Shown here: one piece after another, positions 53,672 through 64,000 of the stretch
Layout of the letters: the number at the start of each line of letters is the position of its first letter
Numbering within the stretch: the stretch's first letter is position 1
Origin: Sphaerulina vaccinii
Taxonomy: Eukaryota; Ascomycota; Dothideomycetes; Mycosphaerellales; Mycosphaerellaceae
Direction of reading: 5' to 3'
Assembly (NCBI GenBank): GCA_022570795.1
Contig: JAKUDP010000009.1
Coordinates: 186,001 to 250,000 of the forward strand
Length of the DNA stretch: 64,000 bases
Notes under the pieces: model-generated
Database searches by the model: none
Seen by the model: only the letters and a program-made list of their open reading frames with translations
Told to the model about the DNA's origin: nothing
Made by a program: the position numbers and the translations under genes

Positions 53672-55615
53672 CTATGTTTTGCTGTCGGAGCGAATGTGGC
53701 GATGTCTTCGAATGTCGAGAGAAAATCGTGTCAGAAGCGGCGAGCTGGGCGCGTCGCTGGAGGCACCTGCATCCTCGGCGACGGCCATGCCAGATCCGTA
53801 CTCTGCAGCTCCAGCAATATCTGATGCGCTTGGTGGCGGTTCTGGGATCTCCTTCTCGTCCTCAAAGGTGCGCCGTCTCTCCTCAACCATGAACATACTG
53901 ATCGTGGTGCCGATGGCGGCAACGAGGACATTGACCCACCAGGGTAGACCAAGTGTGCCCATTGACAGACCGACGGACTGTAGAATACCGGATACAGTTG
54001 GACCGACGGCTCGGCATGCACTAGCAGCGGATGCTGCTGCTCCATTCAGAGATCCAAGCACTTTGGCAGAGGGTGATGAGTTAGCAAGCATGATAGCGCT
54101 AGACGGAAAGGCGAATGCTTGTGCTGTGACCTTCCAGACCAATGCCAGGTACACGCATGGCATCTTGAATGAGTCTGGAACCAGTGAGATGTACGGTACC
54201 AGAAGGTAGAGGAAAGGGTAGGTGAAGACCACCATTCGGTACGTCCAGAGGCTGCCAATCTTTCGGTTGACGATTGGAAACACCACGATTGTAGCGATCA
54301 TCTGGATAATACCCTGGACAGATAGGATGCCTCCAATAGTCTTCGTTGATAGCTCGAAACCCCCAGTGAACTTGAATGGTAGCTGTGGCGCGGTATCGGA
54401 CTTTGGCATACTGAGCAAGACTGGGAGAAGTTGCTCCGCAGAGATAGTGTGACTGTGAAGAGTTGGTCAGACATGATCAGAAACGCAATGCCGTTCGATA
54501 CTTACTATGCCAGGATGCCATATCCAGCAATGTTCAACATGACCTGGTTTGTGAATGCTTTGGTAACGGCAGATTTCGTCTTCTGGTCTGCGTCCCGCGC
54601 GAGTGCCTCTTCCACGTCTCGTCGCAGGTCCAGCACATCGTCATTGAGTGATGTGCGAGGCGACTCATCGATGGAGCGATATGCTGGAGGTGGAAGACCT
54701 GCCAAGCTTGCTGGAGAGAGCTCTGGCGACGAAGCTGTACTTCTGTAATCCGGTGGCAGATCATCGATCAATACCATAGTTTCTTCAGACATGTCACCTT
54801 TGCAGCTCACGAGCCACGACACTGGCTTGCGCTGAATCTTGGCGATTATCCAGTCGCCAATTTCTCGCCCACGATCTCTGCGATTCTTGTGATCTTCATG
54901 CGTCTCTTCCAGAAACAGAACTCCCACCACCATACTGAACACCACCACGCCAGTGCAGACCAGGTTTGTCAGAAGATATGGAAATGTTGCGAAGATCGTG
55001 CCATCGTGGAAGACGCCAGGGTAGTTTCGCACAGGATCAGCCAAAGCGCCTCCGAGACCAGCTCCAACGAAAGCGCCCATGCACCACACAGTTGGCATTA
55101 CCGCGAATGCACGAGCCTGATGAGCTTCGACCTTGACGACCTCATTGACTGTTGTCTGTAGAACGCCAATGTTCCCGTTCAATGCACCGCCCACTGCACG
55201 AGCAAACAATGCAATCGGAAGGTTTGGAGCAAACCCGAACATCAGCATGCTGATGCCAGTACCAGCCAGTCCAGTAAGTAAGATAGGCTTACGTCCGAGC
55301 CTGTCACTCAGGTTACCCCAGAAGCCAGCGCCTAGGCATTCTGCAGCTGCGAAAACGGATGTGACGAGACCAGCGTATAGAGCGATTCGATTATGGTCGT
55401 TGGTGATGTCGAATGATTCGATCATGTAGTAGATGTAGGGGAAGATGGACATGAAGGCGATCGGTTCGCATATTCGACATAGTCCTGGCAATGTCAGTAA
55501 TGCTACCATTGGTCGACGTGGATCGCAAGCAAAGCATACCCAGTACTATTAGCTGTCTGAAGGGAAACGACTTAGAGTCCTGTTGGCTGCCATAGCCCGG
55601 ATGTGAGTGTGACAT
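53672..55615 (-). CDS. MFS transporter with long central loop
   Basis: Three minus-strand exons, 55540-55615, 54506-55484 and 53672-54452 (introns 55 and 53 nt), in phase, 611 aa. For the first intron I used the acceptor giving QLIVLGLCRICEPIAFMSIF, the usual first helix; a nearer acceptor would add five residues. Further marks are GNLSDRLGRKPILLTGLAGT (MFS loop 2-3 motif), FARAVGGALNGNIGVLQT, and EETHED after helix 6. The central cytosolic loop is about 120 residues with Ser/Pro-rich SPELSPASLAGLPPPAYRS. Helices 7-12 follow, including NIAGYGILAYHTISAEQLLP. This is the ZIFL/Tpo-like type of 12-helix proton antiporter common in fungi. Substrate unknown. The tail is Ser/Arg-rich. Confidence 0.92.
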
Positions 55616-58491
55616 GGTGAGTAGTAGATGGTGCACTCGCGAGTGCCGTAGGCGTAGAAGGCCAAGCGGAGAAGGATGCGAGTGGAAGGCGCAGGGCGGT
55701 ATATGTTTGATCTTGTGGCGGAAGCGGTCAAGGACATTAATCGGTGAATGAAGAGATCCTCAGGAGCACTCGCATCAGATAGAGTGGATCCTGTAACGCA
55801 AGACGGCAAGAAAGAGTCGCACAAATGAATGATGAATTGGTTTGCCTGCAGGCGTGCGAGGACAGAAGAAACAGAAAGACACCGTTTCACTTGGGACAAT
55901 CGATAAGGCAAGGCCGATGCTGCTTTCCATAATCCATCTTCTTTGCGAGATCCAAGGTACAAGCTACCAGGGATGCCCCTGACGCCAGCCAGAGCTTACG
56001 GATGCACCTTCTTGGGAGCCGGTTTGGGACCCGGGAGTGACGGCGCGTGGGTGCCATGGCCAAATAATGGCAGAGAGAACCGCAGCGAAAGTTACGTGAA
56101 GAGCTCCACGCATGTCATCACGGATTCCCATCCACGACGATCCTGTCTGCCAGCTACGGCCAGGGGAGGCATCTTAGCGCCCGCTGGATCGCATCCCGGA
56201 CCCGGGGGACTGGAAAAGCAGACCATGGGTGCTCATTCGCTGGATGGCACTCGGGGAAGACGGATGAGGCGAAAGCTGCTGCTGTAGTCGTCCGGCAGTC
56301 GGGCTGCCGACTGCAACGAGACGAAGCGGCGTGCAGAAGTGCAGAAGTGCGTGTGTTTGGTGTTTCGTACTGGCGCCCATCAATATGCGGTGCCTGCGGT
56401 GCCGCCACAGTGTTTTTGCACAGCGACGACCAGGTCTTCAGCCTTATGCACTAGGGTATGCGTCGCGCTTGCTTGACAGCGACGATGAAACAAGCGCTGC
56501 GTGCATACATCGTACCGCCAGCGACGACAGCGACAGCGAGGCACCGCTGCCAGCAGCCATGGCCTGGTCAGTGGTCATTCGCGGTGCGACACGTACGATG
56601 CCATCGTTGCTACCCAAGCCGTGGGACGACAGCGTATTGTGCGACCGAGCGAGTCAAATGGGCAGTGGTCACGACGCAGCGACGGGCAGAGGTCAGCTTG
56701 GAAAGCATAAATGGCGGTGTAAATCTCGAACCTCCTTGACTTCCTATGGGCAGAAAATATAGTGCATGGGTTGATAGGTCGCCAGAAAGAAGGTTTGCAT
56801 TTGTGTCGAGCAAGACGAGAAGAAAAGTCGAGCTAGTCGGTTTAGCTGTTACCAGACCGGCTTCATGGTAATACGTCCCGAGTGCCTAGCGTCAAGAGCA
56901 AATCTGATGATTATCCACCTCGACGCATCGCACAAACACTGAGAAGCGACTGCCCCAAGGAGTACTTGTATGTACATGTACGCTCCGTTTGCCTGCGACG
57001 AACACGACATGGAGCTCTGCGGCCGCCCGTCGACCGCGCCATCGGCACCCAACCCAACCCAACCTACTCTGACTCGGCTCCTGGTATCGATCACAGCTCA
57101 GCTGTCCGATGCTTCCTCGATAAGTCTAGGCAAGGACCGGCCGGCAACGCCACGCGAAGGAGAGCCGACGAGCCTAAGTATTAGCGTCTGTCCACAGCAG
57201 CCTTGCAAATCAGGTACAGGATCCTGATTGGCGAATAGCCGCGAGCGCGTTTCGAAAGCTTCTCCTGATCTCACATGATGAATCGCTGGTGCGGGACAAG
57301 ACAGGATGGCCTGCTTCGTGCTCTTCCAAGGCCTGGAGAGGTGCCGAACGTCATGGCAAATCCCCACGCAGACTACCATTATTTGGCTCCATGATGGCGG
57401 CTAATTCAGCATCACGATATCGACAAGCGCTTGTTTGACGAGCTCCCAGTCATGGTGTCACGTTCGCGACGGATAGGAGATGTGTGTCACTTTCGATGCG
57501 CCAGCAAATGGGCCTTACCGGGAAATTATGCACGATTGAGCCAGGGCTGCGGAAATCAAATGCGACTGATGTCACACCAAGTGCAGAGTTGATTGCATTG
57601 GCGAGGATATAAAAGTCCACGAGCCCGTCATGCGATCAGTCACTTTTTTGTCGGGCGCGGAGCTCTGCCGTCGTTGCCTCATTCGTGCAACTCATGTCTT
57701 CAACAGATCGTTTGTCGTATGGTCAGATGGACAACATGTATGAACCGACGTTGCTGCTGCGATGCGACTCTGCCAACGCATATCTTGGCCATCGCCATGG
57801 AGGCCGGCATCGGAAGCCCGCGTGGAATGAGATGAGATGGATGGATATTCCCATGTCGTCGGAAAGAAGTCTCGTCGGACAGAGCGCCGGGGAACATACG
57901 AGTACCTTGCAACTCTAGCTTCTTGGTCATCACAACTCGATCGTAGCGTGCATATGATTTGCCATTGGCAGCCAGCGCTTGTGAGGGGCAAAATGCGCCT
58001 CATCAAATTACTGGTCGTACGCGCGACACATGATCACACTCCTTCGGGTCTCGAGTCTGTTGCATGGTGAGGCGGTGTGAGGTGGCTACGGACGAATAGG
58101 CAGTGCCGGCTAGATGTAGGCGCTGACGTCGCAAAGTCTGCAACTTCTCGTGAATCGTGCGTCTGGTCATTTTGGCAAGATTGCCCACTGGGTATTGCAG
58201 CAGCAGGGCCTGCTCGTAATACGAGCATAACACTATAGTAATTATAGCAGATGCAGGCTCGATGTATCCCGCATTGATTGTATGAACCAGATCGGCGACC
58301 GTTCGAGTATGCAACTCGTTCTTGGTCTGTGGCATGGGAGTCTTGTGAATACCCCAGCAATGCTGCTGGCCCTGCTGCAGCAGCAGTTTTGCGGCTGAAC
58401 TTTGGACGGGACCTTTTGGTGGGGCATTTAGTCGCGTCTTCGCGTTCTCCTCGTTTGGCCATGACACCGACTCACAGCAACAGATAGCATC
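55616..58491. other. 2.9-kb intergenic region
   Basis: Between the MFS start (minus) and the E2-like gene start (plus), hence a divergent promoter region. Several 60-150-codon frames exist on both strands but none has a recognisable domain, and most overlap each other. A short caacccaacccaacc run lies near 57050, and a gctgctgg / ctgctgcagcagcag cluster near 58360-58385. No RNA gene was recognised. Confidence 0.45.
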
Positions 58492-59565
58492 ATGTCATTA
58501 CTGTCGCCCGCCTTGACGCGACAGAAGCTCTGCATAGACTTGTACGCAGCTCGAGTCCCTGCTTTGGCGTCTACTGTTTCGCCCCCGCTGACGATGGGAG
58601 CAGCGGCAGTCTGAAGCACGCCTGCCCGAAAGGCATCTACGTGGCACCAGTCCCAGAAGAACCACTGCTATGGACGGGTGTGCTCTTCGTGCGCAAAGGT
58701 GAGAAGGCAACGGACCTAGGGGCGGTATGCGCGACCGAGTGCTCATGTGCGAGCCACAGGACCATACGCCAACGCCATCTTGCGATTCCAGATTGAATTT
58801 CCAGACGACTATCCGCAAAGGCCACCAGTGGTAGTGTTCCAGAGCGATCTATTCCATCCGCTTGTCACACCGCTCACCACATACACCTACACTACTAGGG
58901 ATGCTGGCGCCGATACACAAAGTGCTGTGGATGAGCAACGCTTGCCACCGGGCGGGCTCAGTCTTCGGCATGGCTTTCCCGAGTGGTTTGACACGATTGA
59001 CGTGCAAGTATCAGAGAGTGCGGACGCATTAGACGCCGTAGCATCTTCAGACATCGCGCGGGACGCCCCTCCTGCTGTCAATGAACACGACGACATGAGC
59101 ACAGCCAAGCCGAAGCGGTGTCCTCATGTCATCGAATTGTTGCAATACATGCGCATAGTGTTTGACACAGAGGCCGTCCTGGACACGATCCCACTCACTG
59201 CTGCAGCTAACGCCGGCGCGTGGCATGCATGGAGAAGTTTCCGCGAGAAAAGTGTGAGCAGAGCTGCGAGTACCGCTCGGCCAGGTGGCGACTCTCCTCA
59301 CGAGCGAAGTCTCTCGCCACGCAAACAGCCTGGTGGTGCACGACGACCAGGTGAGTGGAACTGGCGAGGAGTATGGGAGGACCGAGTCAGGAGAAGCGTA
59401 CAGAACACGCTCTCTAAGCCAGTGCTGTTTGGAGGCGACAACAAAGATGTGGTATGTTACTCTTCCGAGAGCCTGTCGAGAGACAGACTGACCATACTCC
59501 AGATCAGCTTTCAGAAGCTAGAAGTAGGAACGATCAACGAGATCGTGCAGCAGCTGCAGATATAG
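58492..59565 (+). CDS. E2-like (UBC-fold) protein lacking catalytic Cys, AKTIP/FTS-type
   Basis: Four exons, 58492-58541, 58604-58698, 58760-59451 and 59503-59565, in phase, 299 aa. The UBC fold is clear: LKHACPKGIYVAPVPEEPLL, WTGVLFVRKGPYANAILRFQ, IEFPDDYPQRPPVVVFQSDL and FHPLVTPLTTYTYTTRD. In active E2 enzymes a catalytic Cys follows HPN; here FHPLVTPL has none, so it is predicted to be inactive as a conjugating enzyme. AKTIP/Fused-toes proteins have this property and join Hook complexes on early endosomes for dynein transport. The C-terminal part has a conserved-looking VIELLQYMRIVFDTEAVLD and a Trp-rich EWNWRGVWEDRVRR. The last intron (51 nt) is a multiple of three without a stop. Intact in this model. 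Confidence 0.85.
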
Positions 59566-59666
59566 TCCGGTTCTTGCGGTAGGTGCTGTAGAGTTGAGGA
59601 GTAAGAAGCGACCAAGTCGATGCAATAGCTGCCCAGTGTGCATCATGCCTGCTGAGTGAGAACAAT

Positions 59667-62513
59667 ATGCCCATACATCTACAGATTCGTTGCACATGCA
59701 CGAATATTACCTGGCTTGTTCAGATCTCATCAACGCCGAATCGGAGAGCATGGCGAATAAGGAGGTGAGGATTGAAGGATCTTGCAAACAGATCAATGAA
59801 CTGACATAAGAACGAGAACTTGCCGCCCAGAAACGAAGCCCATCTCCCTCTTGACGACGACAGATCAACGCCTCCTGGCAATGTACCTGCAACTCTAGGG
59901 ATAAGGCATTGGCAGCGAGCCGCATACACATCGCCCCCATTCGGACTGCTATCACCAAATAGCAAGCCATCTCTGGCCCGGCAAAGGGATCATTCCGCGT
60001 GTCGACGAACAGACTCCCCTCTCAAAGTACGCAAGACACGCGAGAATCTCAAGCAAGCCAGCATATATGGGGACGTGCCTCCACCATGTATGCATGCATC
60101 GATGCTTGATCCCGGTGGCGGTACTTTGCCACCGAGCCTGAGCTTCACTAGTGCGACTACTGTCAACAGCAAATGTGATTGCACGAATCACGGCAGCCAT
60201 CACACGACCAACGACCTGACTGGATCGACTCTGCTTCCATTGCCTCCCCAGGACGCAGACAGTCTACCACCGCCTACATCGCCACCATTGCACATACTTG
60301 GCAAACCACTTCGACACAAGTCGGTGAGTCGACGTATGCTCTCTCGTGTCAAGGAGGGCATTTCTCATCGTTCACGGAGCTCTCATGCGACCAAATCGCC
60401 CGATGCTGAAAATGGCCTCATACGACGACTTTCTATTAAGCAGAAACCAAACAATGATGCTCAAGGTCGTATGCCGAGCTTCGAGATAAGTAGGCACAGC
60501 AGCATTGGCAGCGAGGCCGATATTGAGGGCGATGCATCGGCTTCTCAGCGTTCATTCACTGATACCAGCATCGCGACGGATGAGCTGATGGCTACTGGCG
60601 TTACACTGACCCCTCCATCTGGATTCCGACATGGCTCAAGACAAACCTCTGTGCACTTATTGTCGCCAACCCCTGGTAGACAGTCTCCATATGGTGGCCC
60701 AACTCCAAGAGCGAATGTCAAGGATCACGCAGTCAATGATCGTCCAGATCAGCCCATTCTGCAGCCCTGTCTGCCATACATTGATATGAAAGTCTGCGTT
60801 GACCGGGAGGCTGTCGACGTGGGAGTTTCGAAAGACATCTGGGTCTCCGTAGAAGCTACTGTTCGGAGTCGCATTGCCAAGGCTACTGTCATCAACGATG
60901 CCTCGACCACCGCGCTACACCCAAAGCCCATAGACGCACTTGTCATTGTGTGCCGAGACGCATTAGCGGAGCTTCCGGGTGTGATACGACAATGTATTGT
61001 AGAGCTTTGCTCACGTCTCGATGTTGCGGGCGATCGGCTCGCGCTCCTAGTCACAACATCGCGACATATCGACAGTTCGACGATCAGCTGCTTTTGCACG
61101 CAGGTTCACCCGCTTCAGGCGCCTATGACCTCAGCTTTACTGGAAAGACTTGGTCTGGCACCTTCTACGACGCGGGACAGGCTACCTGAGACTTTCGACG
61201 AGTATCCAATACAACTAGCACTCAACTCGATTGCCGCACAGGCTGATGATAGGTCTTCTTTGCACGCCTATGTTCTATCGCAGAGACCAATCCACCTTGC
61301 GCAAGCTGTTGAGCAGTCTACGAACTGGCCAGCTCATATTTTGAAGATTGGTCTGTGTCCACCTGAGCGCTTAGCAGTGCCCCACCACAGTCAGTATGAC
61401 TGGGCCATGGATATCAGAGGCGAGGGAGATATCTCTGCACCTGCTTTCGATAATATGTATCGAGACATACGGCATGGGTATCATCTGGGTGGCATACCAA
61501 GCCTACGTCTATGCTACAAAGCCATGGACCGATCTCGAATCGTAGAAGTTGTTGGAGAAAAGGCCATCAAGGATCCGAAACTGGGTCAACGCTGCTCACT
61601 CTTCATCAAGGTGTCTGTCCCTAAGATCAATCCTGTGGCAGATACGAGAACCGACAGCGATCAAGACTCTTTATTTGCCGAGCTAGAAAGCATCGTTGGC
61701 ACTCTCGAGACGAACTTTCTTCATGTTGAAGCACGATACCGTCACACGATATTCCCAACGGACAACGTTGTGACAGTTCGACAGATCTGTAGCATTAAGC
61801 GCCCAAAGATCGAGTCTCGCTGGAGTCTCATCACATCAGCCGTGGCAGGGCTGTTCTCTGAACACGTGAACACTCAGCTTGCACGATTCTTGATCATACA
61901 CTACCCGCCTTCAAAAGCTCTAGATGCAATTGCTCGCTGGAATCTTGATGGATCGTATGCTGTGCAGCAATTGTGTTCCGCATTGCAGGCACAGCTTGCC
62001 TCGACTGCTTGCGCACAAGCAGAAAGCTCGCATGGACCTCCGAGTCCGACAGTCATTGTTACTGATACTACACGGATTCCTTCAAGCGCACCCCAGATGT
62101 CCCATCCAGTCACAAGAACTGCTTCAGCTGCGACTCTCTCTCCCACGCAACGTCACAATCAGTTACCTCACTCCGCTTCCACTTCAACCATGATTGCAAC
62201 ACGCATCATTTCAGCGCCGAAGGGCACCACCGCTGTCAGCACGTATAGTCCCAGAACGGCTGATAGTCGCGAGGGCACGCCAAGTGACTCTAGCGATACT
62301 GCCCACCAGCTCTGGCAACACTTACGTCGAAATTCGTTATCAGCGAAGCAAAAGTTGGCCCTGTCTGATGCAAATATGGAGCATCTAAAAGACGAGGAGC
62401 TCCAAACTCTTCACAGCCATGCATTAGCTAATAAGCGTAGCATTGGAGTGGACACACTGAAGGCATGGAAGTGGGATGAGGACAAGGCTCAAAGGGCAGC
62501 GCCATGGCTATGA
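59667..62513 (+). CDS. large protein of unknown function, possibly vWA-like
   Basis: My model has exons 59667-59764 and 59831-62513, 926 aa. The first exon is uncertain; it is the one upstream ATG that reaches a gtgagg donor in the right phase. Without it the first in-frame ATG would lie about 90 codons into exon 2. Residues 1-320 are Ser/Pro/Arg-rich and look disordered. A folded region begins near 350. The stretch PIDALVIVCRDALAELPGVI, RQCIVELCSRLDVAGDRLAL and LVTTSRHI resembles the strand-helix-strand order of a von Willebrand A domain, without an obvious metal site. The C-terminus contains further folded segments (KLGQRCSLFIKVSVPKI) and a helical tail. I do not recognise the family. Confidence 0.68.
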
Positions 62514-63632
62514 AGTTGCCTGTGATGATGTCGCAGCATTGGATAGGACGTCGAACATCGGCTGAAGACATGCACAGCATCTGTACATTGACATATGACA
62601 CGATGCACGAGCAGGAAGACATGGAATAGCTAGCAGGTCAACAACATGGCCACGTACTCTCGCAACGAAATGCACTTATATCTGGTTAGATTAGTAGCTA
62701 CAGACTACAACCATCACCATTGCACAACTTTCATAACTTTTTGTAGCTCCCATCCATACCCGTCTTCCAGATCGTCATCGATTCATCATGTTGCACAAGA
62801 GAGCGATGAGCACAGTCTACTTGGGTGGCACCAATTTCCGCTTGCAGATGTATCTGTCGATGCCCACCCGGCGTCCCGACCTAGTACAGATCTCCCACCC
62901 TCCCTGGCACGAGAATGAAGATGGTACCACATAGGCGCTTGTCAGTTCCGGTACCCTGTTACATGCATTTGAGGATCGTGAAACAGCCGCGCAGAACGCT
63001 CTTTCCGCCGCGTAGCACACAGGATATACATGATGGTGTGCTGTGCCCTCATGTTGTGATCGTACCCAGAGCCTGGTTGACATTCCCACCCTCCCGTCAA
63101 CAGGCTACATCGTCAAGTCGGTTTCGTCCTACGCGGAAGTACGGCACGAGTAATGACAAACGCCTGACGACCGGCTGTGATCGGGTTGCATTTCCATGGT
63201 TGCGCTATAGTTGTACAGAGGAAGAGCGGTCTGCTCTTTTAGTGGTGCACGAGGAGGAGTTCTCATGTCACGATGGTGATACTGGATCGTGGTTGTCTTC
63301 TTCCTTCTTCCATGAACCTGTTCGACATGGCTCTTGTACCTCATCCTTTGTGCTGCGCGAGACCGACGGGAGTCATCAGCGATAGCCGCCCATCGTCTCG
63401 GTTGAGTAGGACACGACAGTAGGCAGGTGACGTGAAGGATGATCGCTTGCAGGGTGTTCGTTCTCCATGTCGCTTGCAATGTAGCATTCGGGTCGAAGGT
63501 TTGCTTTGGCTGCCTAGATTGATGACACCATACCAATGCTGCTGTTGCTCACTTGTGGCCGTCTGCTCCAAGCTTTGACATACGCACTGCTTGCAGAGGC
63601 ACGGCAGCTGTGTCGCACCAAGTTGAACATCT
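62514..63632. other. intergenic, no gene recognised
   Basis: About 1.1 kb between the ends of two convergent genes. Several short frames on both strands, none with domain evidence. Confidence 0.45.
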
Positions 63633-64000
63633 TCATCTTCCGCCATCCTTCCGCTCGATGCATTCAATCCCTCCCGGCATATAATTCCGCAGCACCTCAG
63701 GCACAACTACCACACCTCTCTCTTCATCCCAATGGTTCTCCAGTATACATGCCAACACTCTTGGTATAGCCATCGCAGTTCCATTCACCGTATGAGGCCA
63801 CCCAAGTCTTCCCGCTGCACCTCTCAGTCTGGTTCCCAGTCGCCTTGTCTGATAGTCCGTACAGATGGAAGCAGAAGTAAGCTCTCCATAGCCATCATTT
63901 ATCGCCAACCTCGAAGGAAAGTACGCTTCAATATCGACTTTCCTTGTAGCGCTCGCACCAAGATCTGCAGTAGGCATTTCAAGGACTTTTGCGTACAAGC
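63633..64000 (-). CDS. seryl-tRNA synthetase, C-terminal part (cut by window edge)
   Basis: The last 122 codons, minus strand, with the 5' part beyond 64000. Class II synthetase motif 3 and its surroundings are visible: LEMPTADLGASATRKVDIEA, INDGYGELTSASICTDYQTR, and NGTAMAIPRVLACILENHW, in which the Arg of motif 3 lies in PR. The end VPEVLRNYMPGG is the usual SerRS C-terminus. The short tail, without the Lys-rich extension of cytosolic fungal SerRS, favours the mitochondrial enzyme (yeast DIA4 type), but this part alone cannot settle that. Confidence 0.9.
   Translation of the reverse strand, partial: LYAKVLEMPTADLGASATRKVDIEAYFPSRLAINDGYGELTSASICTDYQTRRLGTRLRGAAGRLGWPHTVNGTAMAIPRVLACILENHWDEERGVVVVPEVLRNYMPGGIECIERKDGGR

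Noticed and set aside
55549..58619. Several 60-154-codon frames upstream of the E2-like gene
   Set aside because: They overlap each other on both strands, lack domains and splice partners, and look like chance frames in GC-balanced DNA.
1..64000. tRNA genes, rRNA, CRISPR arrays, prokaryotic signals
   Set aside because: No convincing B-box context, rRNA sequence or regularly spaced repeats were seen, and the window is eukaryotic. A tRNA scan was not possible, so a missed tRNA cannot be excluded.

Overview
The window is nuclear DNA of a filamentous ascomycete (Pezizomycotina). The gene set resembles Dothideomycetes, but that placement is inference and I cannot name a species. The evidence is short introns (mostly 48-70 nt, GT-AG, with CTNAC/CTGAC branch sites), genes on both strands, and fungus-typical families: HET, Zn2Cys6, fungal rhodopsin, DUF3433-like, Dal5-type MFS, AIM11. 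All splice models were made by eye from splice signals, reading phase and family resemblance; exon coordinates are given in each entry.

Layout. 0.4-3.3 kb: a fungal Ser/Thr kinase with two in-frame stop codons. 3.4-6.1 kb: a secreted protein and a HET-domain gene on the minus strand. 6.8-9.0 kb: lipoyl synthase and AIM11, head to head, both mitochondrial. 10.9-12.3 kb: a five-exon casein kinase 1. 15.0-19.2 kb: two non-haem-iron 2-oxoglutarate oxygenases with stop codons 6 bp apart, then a Dal5-like MFS transporter sharing a promoter with the second; this could be a small uptake-and-oxidation module. 19.9-21.4 kb: tandem paralogous small secreted proteins. 22.1-26.0 kb: ATP synthase subunit i/j (ATP18), split into four tiny exons, diverging from a large DUF3433-like membrane protein. 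27.2-30.7 kb: a DED1/DDX3-like helicase, its spliced leader, and a doubtful multi-exon gene with a tandem intron/exon duplication. 30.7-35.2 kb is gene-poor and holds a strong hairpin.

The right half is denser in housekeeping genes: a TPT/SLC35-type transporter, SPB4 helicase (60S assembly), an unknown protein, VMA6 (V-ATPase subunit d) and TRM4/NCL1 (tRNA m5C methyltransferase). These are followed by a rhodopsin-like membrane protein, a PPR1-like Zn2Cys6 factor, a small possibly mitochondrial protein, a 611-aa MFS transporter, a cysteine-less E2-like (AKTIP/FTS-type) protein, a 926-aa unknown protein, and the 3' end of a seryl-tRNA synthetase cut by the window edge.

I saw no transposon, rRNA, CRISPR or convincing tRNA. 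No clearly new system is proven. The most notable items are the kinase with two stop codons, the dioxygenase/transporter cluster, the paired secreted paralogs and the duplicated intron-exon block.
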